A DNA stretch of 64,000 nt from Orobanche coerulescens. Taxonomy: Eukaryota > Streptophyta > Magnoliopsida > Lamiales > Orobanchaceae. The translations under genes and the position numbers were made by a program. This document shows positions 1-10,342 of this stretch, one piece after another. The stretch covers positions 51,594,358 to 51,658,357 of the forward strand of contig CM065801.1 in assembly GCA_033398695.1 (NCBI GenBank), given 5' to 3'. Positions within the stretch are counted from its first letter, which is position 1, and each line of letters starts with the position of its first letter. The notes beneath the pieces are model-generated. The model saw nothing but the letters and a program-made list of their open reading frames with translations. It searched no databases and was not told where the DNA came from.

Positions 1-622
1 TATGTATTCTTAAATTCCAAAAAAAATTCTAGATATGTGTTGTGGGAGTTTTATTCCACAACTTACACTCATCTACCAATAAAAAATTCTTCTTTTATTT
101 TTTTACCTTAAAATTTTAAATATTTTATATCAAGTTTATTTTAATGAAAAATATATCAAATTAATTTTTGTTTCACAATTTTCAACTAGACATCCATATG
201 AATATAATAAAAATAGATTTACAATAATGACCGATTGCACAAAAAAATTATATTAGAAAAAAATATGAATATTATTTTTCAGTTAATTGATGCAAAATAA
301 AAATATATTAACTCATTTTTATGAAGTTAGATTTCAGACTCATAGCTTACATAAAAAATAATTTATGATATTTATTTAAGTATAATAAATAAAAATAATG
401 AAACATACATTGCACACACACACATATTAAGATTTAATCACATACTGCTTTTGTCCTCAAGATTTGTTCCGACTTTTTTTCGGTATGTCCTGAAAATTTG
501 TTCATGTAATGGACACTAATTGACTTAACACTCCGCTAAAGTGGTACTCTTTCTTGAATTATATTACATCCCATAATACACTTAATAAGTCTTTTATTAA
601 TATTACGCTAATATGATATTCA
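1..622. other. AT-rich non-coding DNA
   Basis: Strongly AT-rich sequence with many short A and T runs and a short CA run near 412-424. I see no coding region, RNA gene or clear repeat boundary in it. Confidence 0.6.
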
Positions 623-939
623 TGTCGAAAGTCATCAAAAACAAATTTAGATATCGAGAAATTATTTTCTAATAAGTGAATATTTTGTGTGGTGCATCGC
701 ACCGAAGAACATCTAGTTATAAATAATATTATTTATTTTGTAGTGTGTAATGTTGGCCTATAAATTGGCCACTTTGCAAGAGCTTTTTGTACTACACATA
801 ATTATTCTCAGTACTTGTTCATATGCTTCATATTTCTCTCCATCTTCAACATTATCATTACAGTTATATTCTTATAGTTTATAGTATTATCATAATAAGT
901 ATCATACATTTTAGGATGATAAGATCCAATTTTACGACA
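623..939 (+). repeat. possible short LTR of a Ty1/copia-like element
   Basis: The segment starts TGTCG and ends CGACA, a 5-bp inverted terminal repeat of the TG...CA type. It contains a TATA-like TATAAATT at 759-766 and is followed after one base by GTTATCAGCACGA (941-953), which looks like a retrotransposon primer-binding site. No coding region follows before the MULE boundary at 1082, so the element is truncated or interrupted. The assignment rests on layout only. Confidence 0.4.
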
Positions 940-940
940 T

Positions 941-953
941 GTTATCAGCACGA
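941..953 (+). other. putative primer-binding site after the short LTR
   Basis: GTTATCAGCACGA lies one base after the putative LTR end. Similar sequences occupy the primer-binding position in some plant copia elements, from memory. The tRNA partner is not established here. The downstream stretch to 1072 is AT-rich and non-coding. Confidence 0.35.
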
Positions 954-1072
954 TCTCTACGGACTCGACTCCATTCCGCAGAAGGATCCAATATATTGGT
1001 AAAATCATTCTCAAACTTTAGAGGTATGTAATTAAATTTATTTATATTTAAATATGTAACAATATTGGGATA

Positions 1073-1081
1073 TTATGTTAA
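1073..1081. repeat. MULE target-site duplication, left copy
   Basis: TTATGTTAA, repeated exactly at 15144-15152. Nine bases is the standard duplication length of Mutator-like elements. Confidence 0.85.
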
Positions 1082-1180
1082 GTGGGAATCAATTTTTTAA
1101 TACCAAATCATAAAATTGATAAGTTTTATATCCCCATTCATAAAACTATAACTTTTTAGTACCATTTTGATTAAAAAGAC
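1082..1180 (+). repeat. MULE left terminal inverted repeat
   Basis: It begins GTGGGAATC and matches the reverse complement of 15045-15143 over about 90 bp with scattered differences. The shared cores include TACCAAATCATAAAA and ATATCCCCATTCATAAAACT. The inner edge is approximate. The following 1181-1514 is AT-rich, with no gene seen. Confidence 0.8.
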
Positions 1181-1514
1181 TAAAATGTCCTCTCATTTGT
1201 TGTAATGTTGACTTCACACTTTTTTTATTTAATTTAATTTAAACTACTTTTCTTCTCTTTTTTTCTTTTTTATTTTCCTCATCTGCTCCGATCGATATTA
1301 ATGTCCAACAACCAAAATTTAACTACAAACATATACATCAAAACAACACAACCATTTTTGACAAAGGGTCTCTAAAAAATCTTATAAAAATCACAAGGTT
1401 ATTCGAAAAGAAAAGTTGACGTTCAAATAGGACTTCATTTGTCGTGCTTCTGGGTACATAAAGAAGGTATGCATCAGTATTTGACTGCTGGGAAAAAAAT
1501 TTCCCGACCAGTTC

Positions 1515-1740
1515 TTACGGACACGATCGCTGCACACGATGGGAAGCCACCGTGTGCAACGATCGTGTGCAACGGTCGTGTCCAATGACCTTGACTTTGT
1601 GCGCACAACTAACGTGTTCACGATCGTTTAACACGATCGTCTACAATCGTGTGCAGCGATCTTGTTCATGGCCAGAAACTTGCACACAATCATTGCACAC
1701 GGTAATATACGATCGTGTGCATCGGTCATGTCCAAGGTAG
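1515..1740 (+). repeat. MULE left array of CACGATCGTG-type palindromes
   Basis: Many irregularly spaced copies and decayed variants of ACGATCGTGTGCA / CACACGATCG. The core CACGATCGTG is a perfect 10-bp palindrome. The array ends about 60 bp before the transposase start at 1801, so it lies where a promoter or transposase-binding region is expected. A matching array is at 14457-14712 near the other end. Confidence 0.75.
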
Positions 1741-1800
1741 ACCGTTTTATAATATTGTTCGCTCAGTTTTCTGAATAGTTATTCATCTTTTTGTAATCAG

Positions 1801-2420
1801 ATGTCTTGGCAGCGTATTTTGATACATCACGATGGTCGTTGCGAGCGATCGACATATGTAGACGGGGACTATTTTCTTGTCTATATCGACACGAGCAAAG
1901 TTAGTCGTGCAAACCTCGTGGGGGTTATCAGAGAGGGTTTGGGTGGTCCAAATGAGTCCGATTACAAATTATGGTACTTGACACACATGGCCAAGGGAAA
2001 TAATGTAAAAGTCCTATTACGGGGCGATACCGAGATACTTCGATTACTAGTAGAATACAAGGAGGATCCTGAGATCTATGTTGAGAACAGCAGCTCCTCC
2101 ACTCCCGAGGTTAATATGGGATGTAGCAGATCGATAGTAGAGCCCGGCAACATAAATTATGACATGCCTTCCAAAGATGATCAATACGAGGAAGATGAGG
2201 AAGACGAGAAAGATGAGGAGGTGCATACATCCGAAGATGAAAATTGTTGTAAAGACTTGCTTGAGTCACTATCTGCGGAATTTCTTGCTTGGGTTCGCCA
2301 ACCGACCCAAATGGATAGGATTATGAGTCGTCAGAACTTCTCATCCGATCATCAATCTGCGAGCGAGCATGAGCATCTACAATCAATACGTAACTGGATC
2401 ATTCCATTTCCCGACCCTGG
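1801..2420 (+). pseudogene. MuDR-type transposase, 5' part (interrupted by element A)
   Basis: This is the amino-terminal part of a MULE transposase. Residues about 1-100 resemble the small PB1-like domain found at the start of many plant MuDR transposases. An acidic Glu/Asp-rich linker follows around residues 125-150. The ATG at 1801 is the first in frame after the palindrome array. The frame runs into element A at 2421, so the last residues of the apparent open frame (to 2454) are retrotransposon sequence, not transposase. Removing A and one copy of the CCTGG duplication joins this frame without a shift to 12456. The normal role would be binding element ends and catalysing transposition in the nucleus. 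The copy is inactive because of the insertion and later stops. The domain name is from family knowledge; the frame continuity is seen. Confidence 0.75.
2416..2420. repeat. element A target-site duplication, left copy
   Basis: CCTGG, repeated at 12451-12455 immediately outside the two LTR ends. Confidence 0.9.
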
Positions 2421-2456
2421 TGTAATATCCGGAATTTCTACTACTATTGTTTGATA

Positions 2457-2513
2457 TTATTTTATCCGAGTTATATTGTACAGCGTGGAATCTGTACAAT
2501 AGGGATAAAATAA
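2457..2513 (+). other. conserved hairpin near LTR start (A, 5' LTR)
   Basis: Outer arms TTATTTTATCC / GGATAAAATAA and inner arms ATTGTACAG / CTGTACAAT enclose a short loop. The same structure occurs in the A 3' LTR and the B and F LTRs, with paired substitutions in the inner stem. Confidence 0.7.
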
Positions 2514-2725
2514 ATAAAGGACTGAGATGTCAGTATCGGTATAATTGTCGTATCTGGTCGACAGTTACATTTGAGGATATCGTGTATCAGGTTATCATAC
2601 TTTTGATATAGAGTATATCATATAAGAATATTATTGGATTCAGTGTTTGTGTTCAGTGTGTCTCATGTTCGTTTTTAGTACGTCAAGATGTTGGACAGAA
2701 ATTGCGGAAAATGGCTAAGTGTTCA

Positions 2726-3356
2726 TTAGCACACGCTACTGGGTACAGGTAGCGCATGCTACGAAGTATTGATAGCGTACGCTAAGAGGTTCGGTTACGT
2801 ACGCTAAGGAGGACCCCTAACGTACGTAACGACTTGCTGGGTTAGTTCCAGAAGGTGGCCGACAGGTAGGCCCAGGTTGATTTTTATATTTAGTTAGTGC
2901 ACGCTAACGTATGTTGTTTAGCGCACGCTAACATCAGATCGCCAATAATGGAATCATAGCTTTCGGAGGGTGGACCCGGCCACTTGCGATGCGTGTCCAG
3001 ATAAGGTCAGCGGGTGTTTGTCATGTAGGGCTAGCGCACGCTAAACCGTATGGTTAGCGCACGCTAATTCCAGATCGGTCAAAGGAATCCTGATAATCGC
3101 GGATGCTTTCGGCATGTGGGGGCACGAGTGGTAGGTGTGTACTGTAGCAAGTCAACTTCGGATAGCGCATGCTAAGGTAAATGACTTGCGTACGCTAAGC
3201 AGGATGTTTTACGTACGTTAATGCATGGGCATTACGTACGTAAGCTAATTCTGGACGGCGGTAGCCTGCAGGCTTCGATAGCGCACGCTAGCAAAGTCAG
3301 TTAGCGCACGCTAAGGCGGTAGCGCATGCTAAACATGAGATGTTAGCGCACGCTAA
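2726..3356 (+). promoter_or_regulatory. CpG palindrome array upstream of LTR TATA (A, 5' LTR)
   Basis: About seventeen irregularly spaced copies of TTAGCGCACGCTAA, TTACGTACGTAA and intermediates such as TAGCGTACGCTAA and TAGCGCATGCTAA. The last copy (3343-3356) ends 10 bp before the TATA box. Position suggests a U3 enhancer or regulatory array; the binding factor is unknown. Confidence 0.7.
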
Positions 3357-3366
3357 TATTGAATAT

Positions 3367-3374
3367 TATAAAAG
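3367..3374 (+). promoter_or_regulatory. LTR TATA box (A, 5' LTR)
   Basis: TATAAAAG followed by GGGACAG and a pyrimidine-rich then GA-rich leader. It is the expected start region for retroelement transcription. The 3' LTR copy is at 9586-9593. Confidence 0.7.
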
Positions 3375-4038
3375 GGGACAGAAGGGTGCTGAGAAGCATT
3401 TCGTCATTTTTCTTCTTTCAGTCGAGAGAGAGAGGGAGTTGGGATATATTTGAGGTTCCCAAACACTGTATAATGATAATCTTTAACAACATTAGATTGA
3501 GAGCTTAGATTCAAGCCTTGTTCTTCAAGTTGTTCATGATTCTTTGGATGGAGTTCTAGCGTTCTTCTTTTTGGTTCATCTAAACCAGGTAATCTTCGTA
3601 TTCCTTTGTTAATGGTTCGTTTTTCTTGGATGATTTCATGTAAGGAGCATGTTGGATAATCATATGATGAAGTTATATGAGATTCAATAGAATTTTGATA
3701 AGAGTTTCGGATGTTAGTTAAGATTCTTCATACTGTAAGGATGTTGATTCATTTAACCCGAACTAAGAGGGATTTCTGAATCTTGGTAATTATATTGGTT
3801 GATTTAGATGAGATGAATCACGATACTAGGTTGAATTCCAGATTTAGCATGATACGATCCTTGTTATCGAGTCGGTTTGATTGTTGATGTTGTTATTGAT
3901 ATATGGACATTTACATGATCATTGTGATAATTATGGGGTCGTTTATCTTCAAGAGATATAGAGATTTATGTCTCCCTTCATTCGGATTCGTAGTCGCAAG
4001 ATGTGAGTCGATGTTTGGAATGCATGCCATCGTGCGGA

Positions 4039-4121
4039 TTAGCGCACGCTAAGCTTCAAGCTAGCGCACGCTAACGGGACAACTTAGCGCACGCTACGTT
4101 ATGCGTTTAACGTGCGCTAAG
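4039..4121 (+). repeat. second palindrome cluster, downstream of TATA (A, 5' LTR)
   Basis: Four palindrome units (three TAGCGCACGCTA types and one AACGTGCGCTAA) about 670 bp downstream of the TATA box. If transcription starts at that TATA box, this cluster is in the RNA. Confidence 0.7.
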
Positions 4122-4938
4122 TAGGCAATGTGATATTTTTGTGTTTTGATTATGAATTCGTGATGGTTTGACTTGGTTGGTTCTATTGTGTTTATTCGAG
4201 GTTGTGTTGAACCGTTGAGTTCGATTAGTTAGTTTTGTCGGTTGTTGATTGTTATCGGATATGTGTTATTTGATTTCTTCGATAGGTTGAGATTATTGAT
4301 CGGTGATTATAACCGGATATTGCGGTCGTGTTCGAGTATGTCCATTGTATTGCTTTTGATCGACCGAGGAGCTCGTAGACAAAGGCAATGTGTTCGGCAA
4401 AGCTTCGTGGTATCGGTATCGAGGCAAGTTATTACTTGCTCAGTTATAATATTTAATGAATGGTTTCAGTTTCATTTCGTTTATAATGCATATAGCGATG
4501 ATTATTATTGTGAACTCTGGGTATTCGGATCGCATATCATTCTTTCGATTCTGGGAGGTAAATCATAATGTATATGCTTTATCTCAGTTATTGGTATGTT
4601 TGAGTATCGAGGTTACATTATGGTAAAGACGAGGATATGAGTATCTATAGCTCATTGTACGTTTGGATCGCCGAGCATTGAGGATAATCGTTGGTGATGA
4701 TTGGACATCGAGGTTGCTCCCGAAGGACTCGGGGCAAGTATTCCATATTTTTTATGGTTTAATGTTATTTATTTTGGTCTCGTACATTTTCTTTCATGTT
4801 GTTGAACATGAAGTCGTCCTAGTAAATTGTCATGTTGTCGTGCATGTTATGTTGTTCATGTTGATTAACGTGTTGATTTGCATATGTGTATGCATATTGT
4901 GTTGTTTATGTTGTGTAAATAATCCGATGGGATTATGA

Positions 4939-5100
4939 GGATCTATGCTGAGGGCGCTGGATCGAATGTCCATCATGCGTTGGTTCGAAGGGATCATCAT
5001 GAGGATCTATGCTGAGGGCGCTAGATCGTTGGACAGGTTTTCCACCATGCGTTGGTTCGACGGGATCATCATGGGGATCTATGTTGAGGGCGCTGGATCG
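4939..5100 (+). repeat. GGATCTATGCTGAGGGCGCT tandem repeats (A, 5' LTR)
   Basis: Three tandem units at 4939, 5003 and 5075, and an isolated copy at 5225, with alternating 64 and 72-bp spacing. Element C carries a homologous set in the same LTR position. Confidence 0.75.
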
Positions 5101-6235
5101 TTGGATTACCAGTATTGTGTTGATGGAATCTTGTGAATTCGCATCATTGATTTTATCATGTGCTATTGTTCATATGTGTATTGTTGGTTATCCACCTTAT
5201 GCTGATCTGATAGGATCAACAAAGGGATCTATCTTTGAGGCGCTGGATCGTCGGATTTCCATTGAGTATACATGATTGTTATTGTTGTGATCATATTGAC
5301 GTGGTCATATGAGTATGCATTTGTAGGTCTTGTGTTAGGACCGTGTCCGTATTGCATTGTTCTGATCTCGGATTAGACTGATATGATTGTCGTGGCACTT
5401 CATATCTTGAGGTATGTTCCGTATTTCCTTTGGTATTTGTCTTTGATGGACAATCGGTTATCGTTTTGGGATTTGATGATGTTATTCGATTGATCGTATT
5501 GGTCAGAAATAGTATATTTCCGTATCCTGAGTTGGTGATGATAGTTTGAGAATCTGGAGTATTGTTTGAGGTGCAATACAGATATTATGTTCGAGTTTAT
5601 TCGTTAAGCGAGTACAGGACGTGAAATGTGATAATGGTTATTCTGATGAGAATTACTTGAGTAAGCAAAGTTATGGCGGTAAGATCACATTGGTCGTACT
5701 CTTATTTTGTATTCTCATTGGTATGTAATTATTGATGTGATGTGACGGTTATCATTCTTGGATATTATGGCTGACCCCGTCGTGGGATTTCCTTTTAGGT
5801 TCTTGGAGTATCGAGCTTGTAGCGGTCGTGAAGAGATGAGCTTCCCGGAGGATACTGGCTAGGACGTGTTTTATGCTTTGAGTTTCTTGATTGGTTCTTG
5901 TATTCCGCTATTAGAGTATCTTTATGGTTGGTCTTTTTCCGCTGCGTGAGTATTTTGCAGTGCTCTTTCGGTATCTGGTAACTCAGATTACTTTGGAAAT
6001 CGTTTTCTAAACTTTTGTGTGTCGGCTGTTTGGCCTTGCGATTTCAAATGAGTTTTTACGACGGTTTTTGATAAATGGATTTTATAAGTCTTTGTGCAGT
6101 TTTAAAGATAGTACCGTCGTTGGCCTCTTGGGCATTTGTAAATGTTTTGTGAAAATTCTTTTAGCCTTGTGGGTTCCATCTCGGGGCCCACGGCGCTGTA
6201 ATATTTTCGGTTAAATCTGGGGGTGTTACAGAATA

Positions 6236-6247
6236 TGGTATCAGAGC
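6236..6247 (+). other. primer-binding site of element A
   Basis: TGGTATCAGAGC, complementary to the 3' end of initiator methionyl tRNA, five bases after the 5' LTR. Confidence 0.85.
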
Positions 6248-8598
6248 TTAGGTTGAGAAAACCTAGGCATTTGGGTCGAGTTGGGTCGTGTTTTTTTTCG
6301 CGTCATTCGAGTTGTCGATTGACAAATATTAGAGCCATGAGTTTTTGTTGTTCACTCGGGCTTATGCGTTATGTGATTTATCAGTGTGGTACTGGGATTG
6401 TTGTAAACTTTTCCAAATGGTGCTAACGTGATTCTTTTGAAAGAGATGTGTTGTGTTCTCAAGTTGCACTGAGTTTGCAAAACGTGTTTTGAAAATATCT
6501 GTGTCGAGTATTTCCTTGAGTCGAGACATGTACCAGTATCACGGGGAATCGTCGGCTTCACGATTGAGATTTATTGCCGTTCTAAGTTGATACATTTTGA
6601 GATTCAGCAGATATTATATGTTACGGTATAAGGTGACAGATTTGGGACAGGATTGATGAGCTTGAGAAACTATGATTTTGGAAATCAGTATGTTCGGTAG
6701 ATTTTGGAACGGAATTGTACATTTGGGAGAAGGTTGTGGATGGTTGAAAAAAATATGTAGTCATGATAGATCATTTTGTGATACATAAACCGCTTTTGAA
6801 CATTTGAAAATGATACTTTTCAAAATGAATGTTTTACGGATGTTTTACGGAAAATGATTTTTGGGCCGAGACCCAAATCGATTTTGAAATAGTTTTATAA
6901 CCCAGGACTTGGAGTCCGAAAAGGGTTTTCTACTTTTTAAACTTCTTGTAATGCGGGACGAGATATGGGCTGAGACCCTAGTGTTTCAAAAAGGCTTTTT
7001 AGTTTTCATAAAACTTCCGAGATTTGTAAAACTCTTTATCAATCGTTTATTTATTTCGTTCCTACCTTTTGAGGTTTTGGTTTACTTGTTCAAATAAAAC
7101 TTCTCGGGTATTCTTTCGCTGTATTTGATTTGCCGATTATTCAATGTTTTGTCATATCATATTTGAGGTGATCCAGGATGGATTAAGGATTGACGTTGTG
7201 ACTAGTATGTGGAGGAGGAGTTTTAACGGAATTTACATATATTAAGATTTTGGAACTCTATCGTGTGGTTTTCCCGATGGAATGTTGGTGGATATTGGTG
7301 ACAAGCTGAACTGATATACAGGAGTATGGATATGGTCAAGCATCTGCATAAATCCCATTTTATTTAATCGTGTGTATTTAAAAAGAATTTTTATCGAGAA
7401 CTTGGCACCAGCGCGCCGATTTAATTTTTAAAATTGATTTCGTGGTCTTACGAAAATTTATGTTGAGTTTTCGAACTCTTGAAAGAACTTTCGAAAATTG
7501 CCTTCGTGACAAGAATATATGATTTCAAACTGGTTTTGAAAATGTGATTGATGTACATATGCATTTAGTGCATCGGGCATATCATATCGATGGTACAAGG
7601 AAAAGAGATTCGAAGTTTAGTATGGTAGATTGGTTATGCAAGGATGATCGGTTGATTGATCAGATAAGAGAAATATACTGCGTGTTGTAGATTCATGTGC
7701 AGGATGTAATTTTGGAACTTTGGACTTTGTAAAACCGGGACGTATGTGCTATGTGAGTCCATTGGTGCGGTAGTAGCGCAATCTTACCATGGTGATCTTT
7801 GAATGATTTCTTTGTAAGTGTAAATCTGGGGGTGTTACAGAATATGACCCCATGCTGGTTGTTTTGGATATTGAGTGGTCGTTCCCACTCCTTGTATGAA
7901 TTGGTATGTTCGTCGATTTGCGATTCGTTGTTCGTATGCCGAGGGAAATGTTCGCCAGTTGGGTATGTTTATTGAGATCTACTGTACGTGATTGATTTGT
8001 CGTTTTGAGAATGTTATTCTTTCGTATATCTATTTCTGTGGTTCTGTGTTGATCGTGTTGGAGTTTACCGTGTGAAGGTATTCTCGATTTTCGTTGATCG
8101 TTCATTGGTAATATTGGAGTTTATCACGTTGATGATATTCTCGATTGTGTTTTGACCTCTGGTTGGTCATATTGGAATTTATCATGTCGATGATAAATTC
8201 GGTTGATTGTTGATCATTGTTGGTGATCATCTGAGCGTTCGGATTTTGTGATGATGTTTCGGGATTCGTGTCGTTGTTTTGGGCAGTTGTTTTGCAGATG
8301 TATTGTGTATTATTCGTCTTATCGGAATTGGGACTTGATTATGGAATCAGGCAGACAGGATTTGATTCGGGCAGATTGTTTCATCCGAAGATGATATATT
8401 TTGTTGAGACTCACGGAATTGTGATCGTAAGCGTATTGAGACTGTACAGTGAGATCGCTTGCTAGTATCTCAGGAGATCATCGACCTGCGTATTTGTAAG
8501 TATGATCGTTTGGTTATTCGGTGATGACGATAATTGATCGTTGTCGTGATGGTTATTTTGGGTTGAAAGGTATGTTTGTTTGTTTTATGACGGATTGC

Positions 8599-8618
8599 AA
8601 GTTTCGAGGACGAAACTT
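8599..8618 (+). other. pre-polypurine-tract hairpin (A)
   Basis: Perfect arms AAGTTTCG / CGAAACTT around loop AGGA, directly before the polypurine-like tract. Equivalent hairpins occur in B, C, D and E. Confidence 0.7.
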
Positions 8619-8636
8619 ATTTTAAGTGGTGTAGAA
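8619..8636 (+). other. polypurine-like tract of element A
   Basis: Ends AAGTGGTGTAGAA immediately before the 3' LTR. It is interrupted by several T residues, so it is a weak tract; the 3' LTR boundary itself is unambiguous. Confidence 0.6.
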
Positions 8637-8672
8637 TGTAATATCCGGAATTTCTACTACTGTTGTTTGATA

Positions 8673-8729
8673 TTATTTTATCCGAGTTATATTGTACAGC
8701 GTGGAATCTGTACAGTAGGGATAAAATAA
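8673..8729 (+). other. conserved hairpin near LTR start (A, 3' LTR)
   Basis: Same arms as at 2457-2513, except that the inner 3' arm ends CAGT instead of CAAT. Confidence 0.65.
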
Positions 8730-8940
8730 ATAAAGGACTGAGATGTCAGTATCGGTATAATTGTCGTATCTGGTCGATGCTACATTTGAGGATATCGTGT
8801 ATCAGGTTATCGTACTTTCGATATAGAGTATATCGTATAAGAATATTATTGGATTCAGTGTTTGTGTTCAGTGTGTCTCATGTTCGTTTTTGGTACGTCA
8901 AGATGTTGGACAGAAATTGCGGAAAATGGCTAAGTGTTCA

Positions 8941-9575
8941 TTAGCGCACGCTACTGGGTACAGGTAGCGCACGCTACGAAGTATTGATAGCGTACGCTAA
9001 GAGGTTCGGTTACGTACGCTAAGGAGGACCCCTAACGTACGTAACGACTTGCTGGGTTAGTTCCGGAAGGTGGCCGACAGGTAGGCCCAGGTTGATTTTT
9101 ATATTCAGTTAGCGCACGCTAACGTATGTTGGTTAGCGCACGCTAACATGAGATCGCCAATAATGGAATCATAGCTTTCGGAGGGTGGACCCGGCCACTT
9201 GCGACGCGTGTCCAGATAAGGTCAGCGGGTGTTTGTCATGTAGGGCTAGCGCACGCTAAACCGTATGGTTAGCGCACGCTAATTCCAGATCGGTCAAAGG
9301 AATCCCGATAATCGCGGATGCTTTCGGCATGTGGGGGCACGAGTGGTAGGTGTGTACTGTAGCAAGTCAACTTCGGATAGCGCATGCTAAGGTAAATGAC
9401 TTGCGTACGCTAAGCAGGATGTTTTACGTACGTTAATGCATGGGCATTACGTACGTAAGCTAGTTTACGAAGCGAGGCAGTAGCCTCTGGGCTTCGATAG
9501 CGCACGCTAGCAAAGTCAGTTAGCGCACGCTAAGGCGGTAGCGCATGCTAAACATGAGATGTTAGCGCACGCTAA
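8941..9575 (+). promoter_or_regulatory. CpG palindrome array (A, 3' LTR)
   Basis: Same series of TTAGCGCACGCTAA and TTACGTACGTAA units as in the 5' LTR. Several positions that read CA or TG in the 5' copy are CG here, consistent with CpG decay in one copy. The last unit is at 9562-9575, followed by TATAAAAG at 9586-9593. Confidence 0.7.
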
Positions 9576-10258
9576 TATTAAATATTATAAAAGGGGACAG
9601 AAGGGTGCTGAGAAGCATTTCGTCATTTTTCTTCTTTCAGTCGAGAGAGAGAGGGAGTTGGGATATATTTGAGGTTCCCAAACACTGTATAATGATAATC
9701 TTTAACAACATTAGATTGAGAGCTTGGATTCAAGCCTTGTTCTTCAAGTTGTTCATGATTCTTTGGATGGAGTTCTAGCGTTCTTCTTTTTGGTTCATCT
9801 AAACCAGGTAATCTTCGTATTCCTTTGTTAATGGTTCGTTTTTCTTGGATGATTTCATGTAAGGAGTATGTTGGATAATCATATGATGAAGTTATATGAG
9901 ATTCAATGGAATTTTGATAAGAGTTTCGGATGTTAGTTAAGATTCTTCATACTGTAAGGATGTTGATTCATTTAACCCGAACGAAGAGGGATTTCTGAAT
10001 CTTGGTAATTATATTGGTTGATTTAGATGAGATGAATCACGATACTAGGTTGAATTCCAGATTTAGCATGATACGATCCTTGTTATCGAGTCGGTTTGAT
10101 TGTTGATGTTGTTATTGATATATGGACATTTACATGATCATTGTGATAATTATGGGGTCGTTTATCTTCAAGAGATATGGAGATTTATGTCTCCCTTCAT
10201 TCGGATTCGTAGTCGCAAGATGTGAGTCGATGTTTGGAATGCATGCCACTGTACAGCA

Positions 10259-10342
10259 TTAGCGCACGCTAAGCTTACTGGCTAGCGCACGCTAACGGGA
10301 CAACTTAGCGCACGCTACGTTATGCGTTTAACGTGCGCTAAG
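10259..10342 (+). repeat. second palindrome cluster (A, 3' LTR)
   Basis: Four units equivalent to those at 4039-4121. Confidence 0.65.

Larger units (their letters stand above)
2421..6230 (+). repeat. element A 5' LTR
   Basis: In order it contains a hairpin (2457-2513), a palindrome array (2726-3356), a TATA box (3367-3374), a GA-rich leader (from about 3420), a second palindrome cluster (4039-4121), ~64-72-bp tandem repeats (4939-5100) and the end AAATCTGGGGGTGTTACA. Short open frames in it are not conserved in a coding way. Confidence 0.9.
6231..8636 (+). other. element A interior, non-coding
   Basis: No gag, protease, reverse transcriptase or integrase motif is visible on either strand. 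At 7821-7846 it repeats exactly the 26 bases that span the 5' LTR end and primer-site start (6212-6237). The part after that, around 8040-8400, resembles a segment that lies inside the LTR of element B. The interior therefore looks assembled from LTR-derived pieces. Confidence 0.7.

Noticed and set aside
2421..2454. Carboxy end of the transposase open frame
   Set aside because: The last codons are the start of element A's LTR, not transposase.
2726..3356. Regularly repeated palindromes with spacers, superficially like a CRISPR array
   Set aside because: Units are 12-14 bp, spacing is irregular, spacers are not of one length, no cas genes occur, and the setting is a plant LTR.
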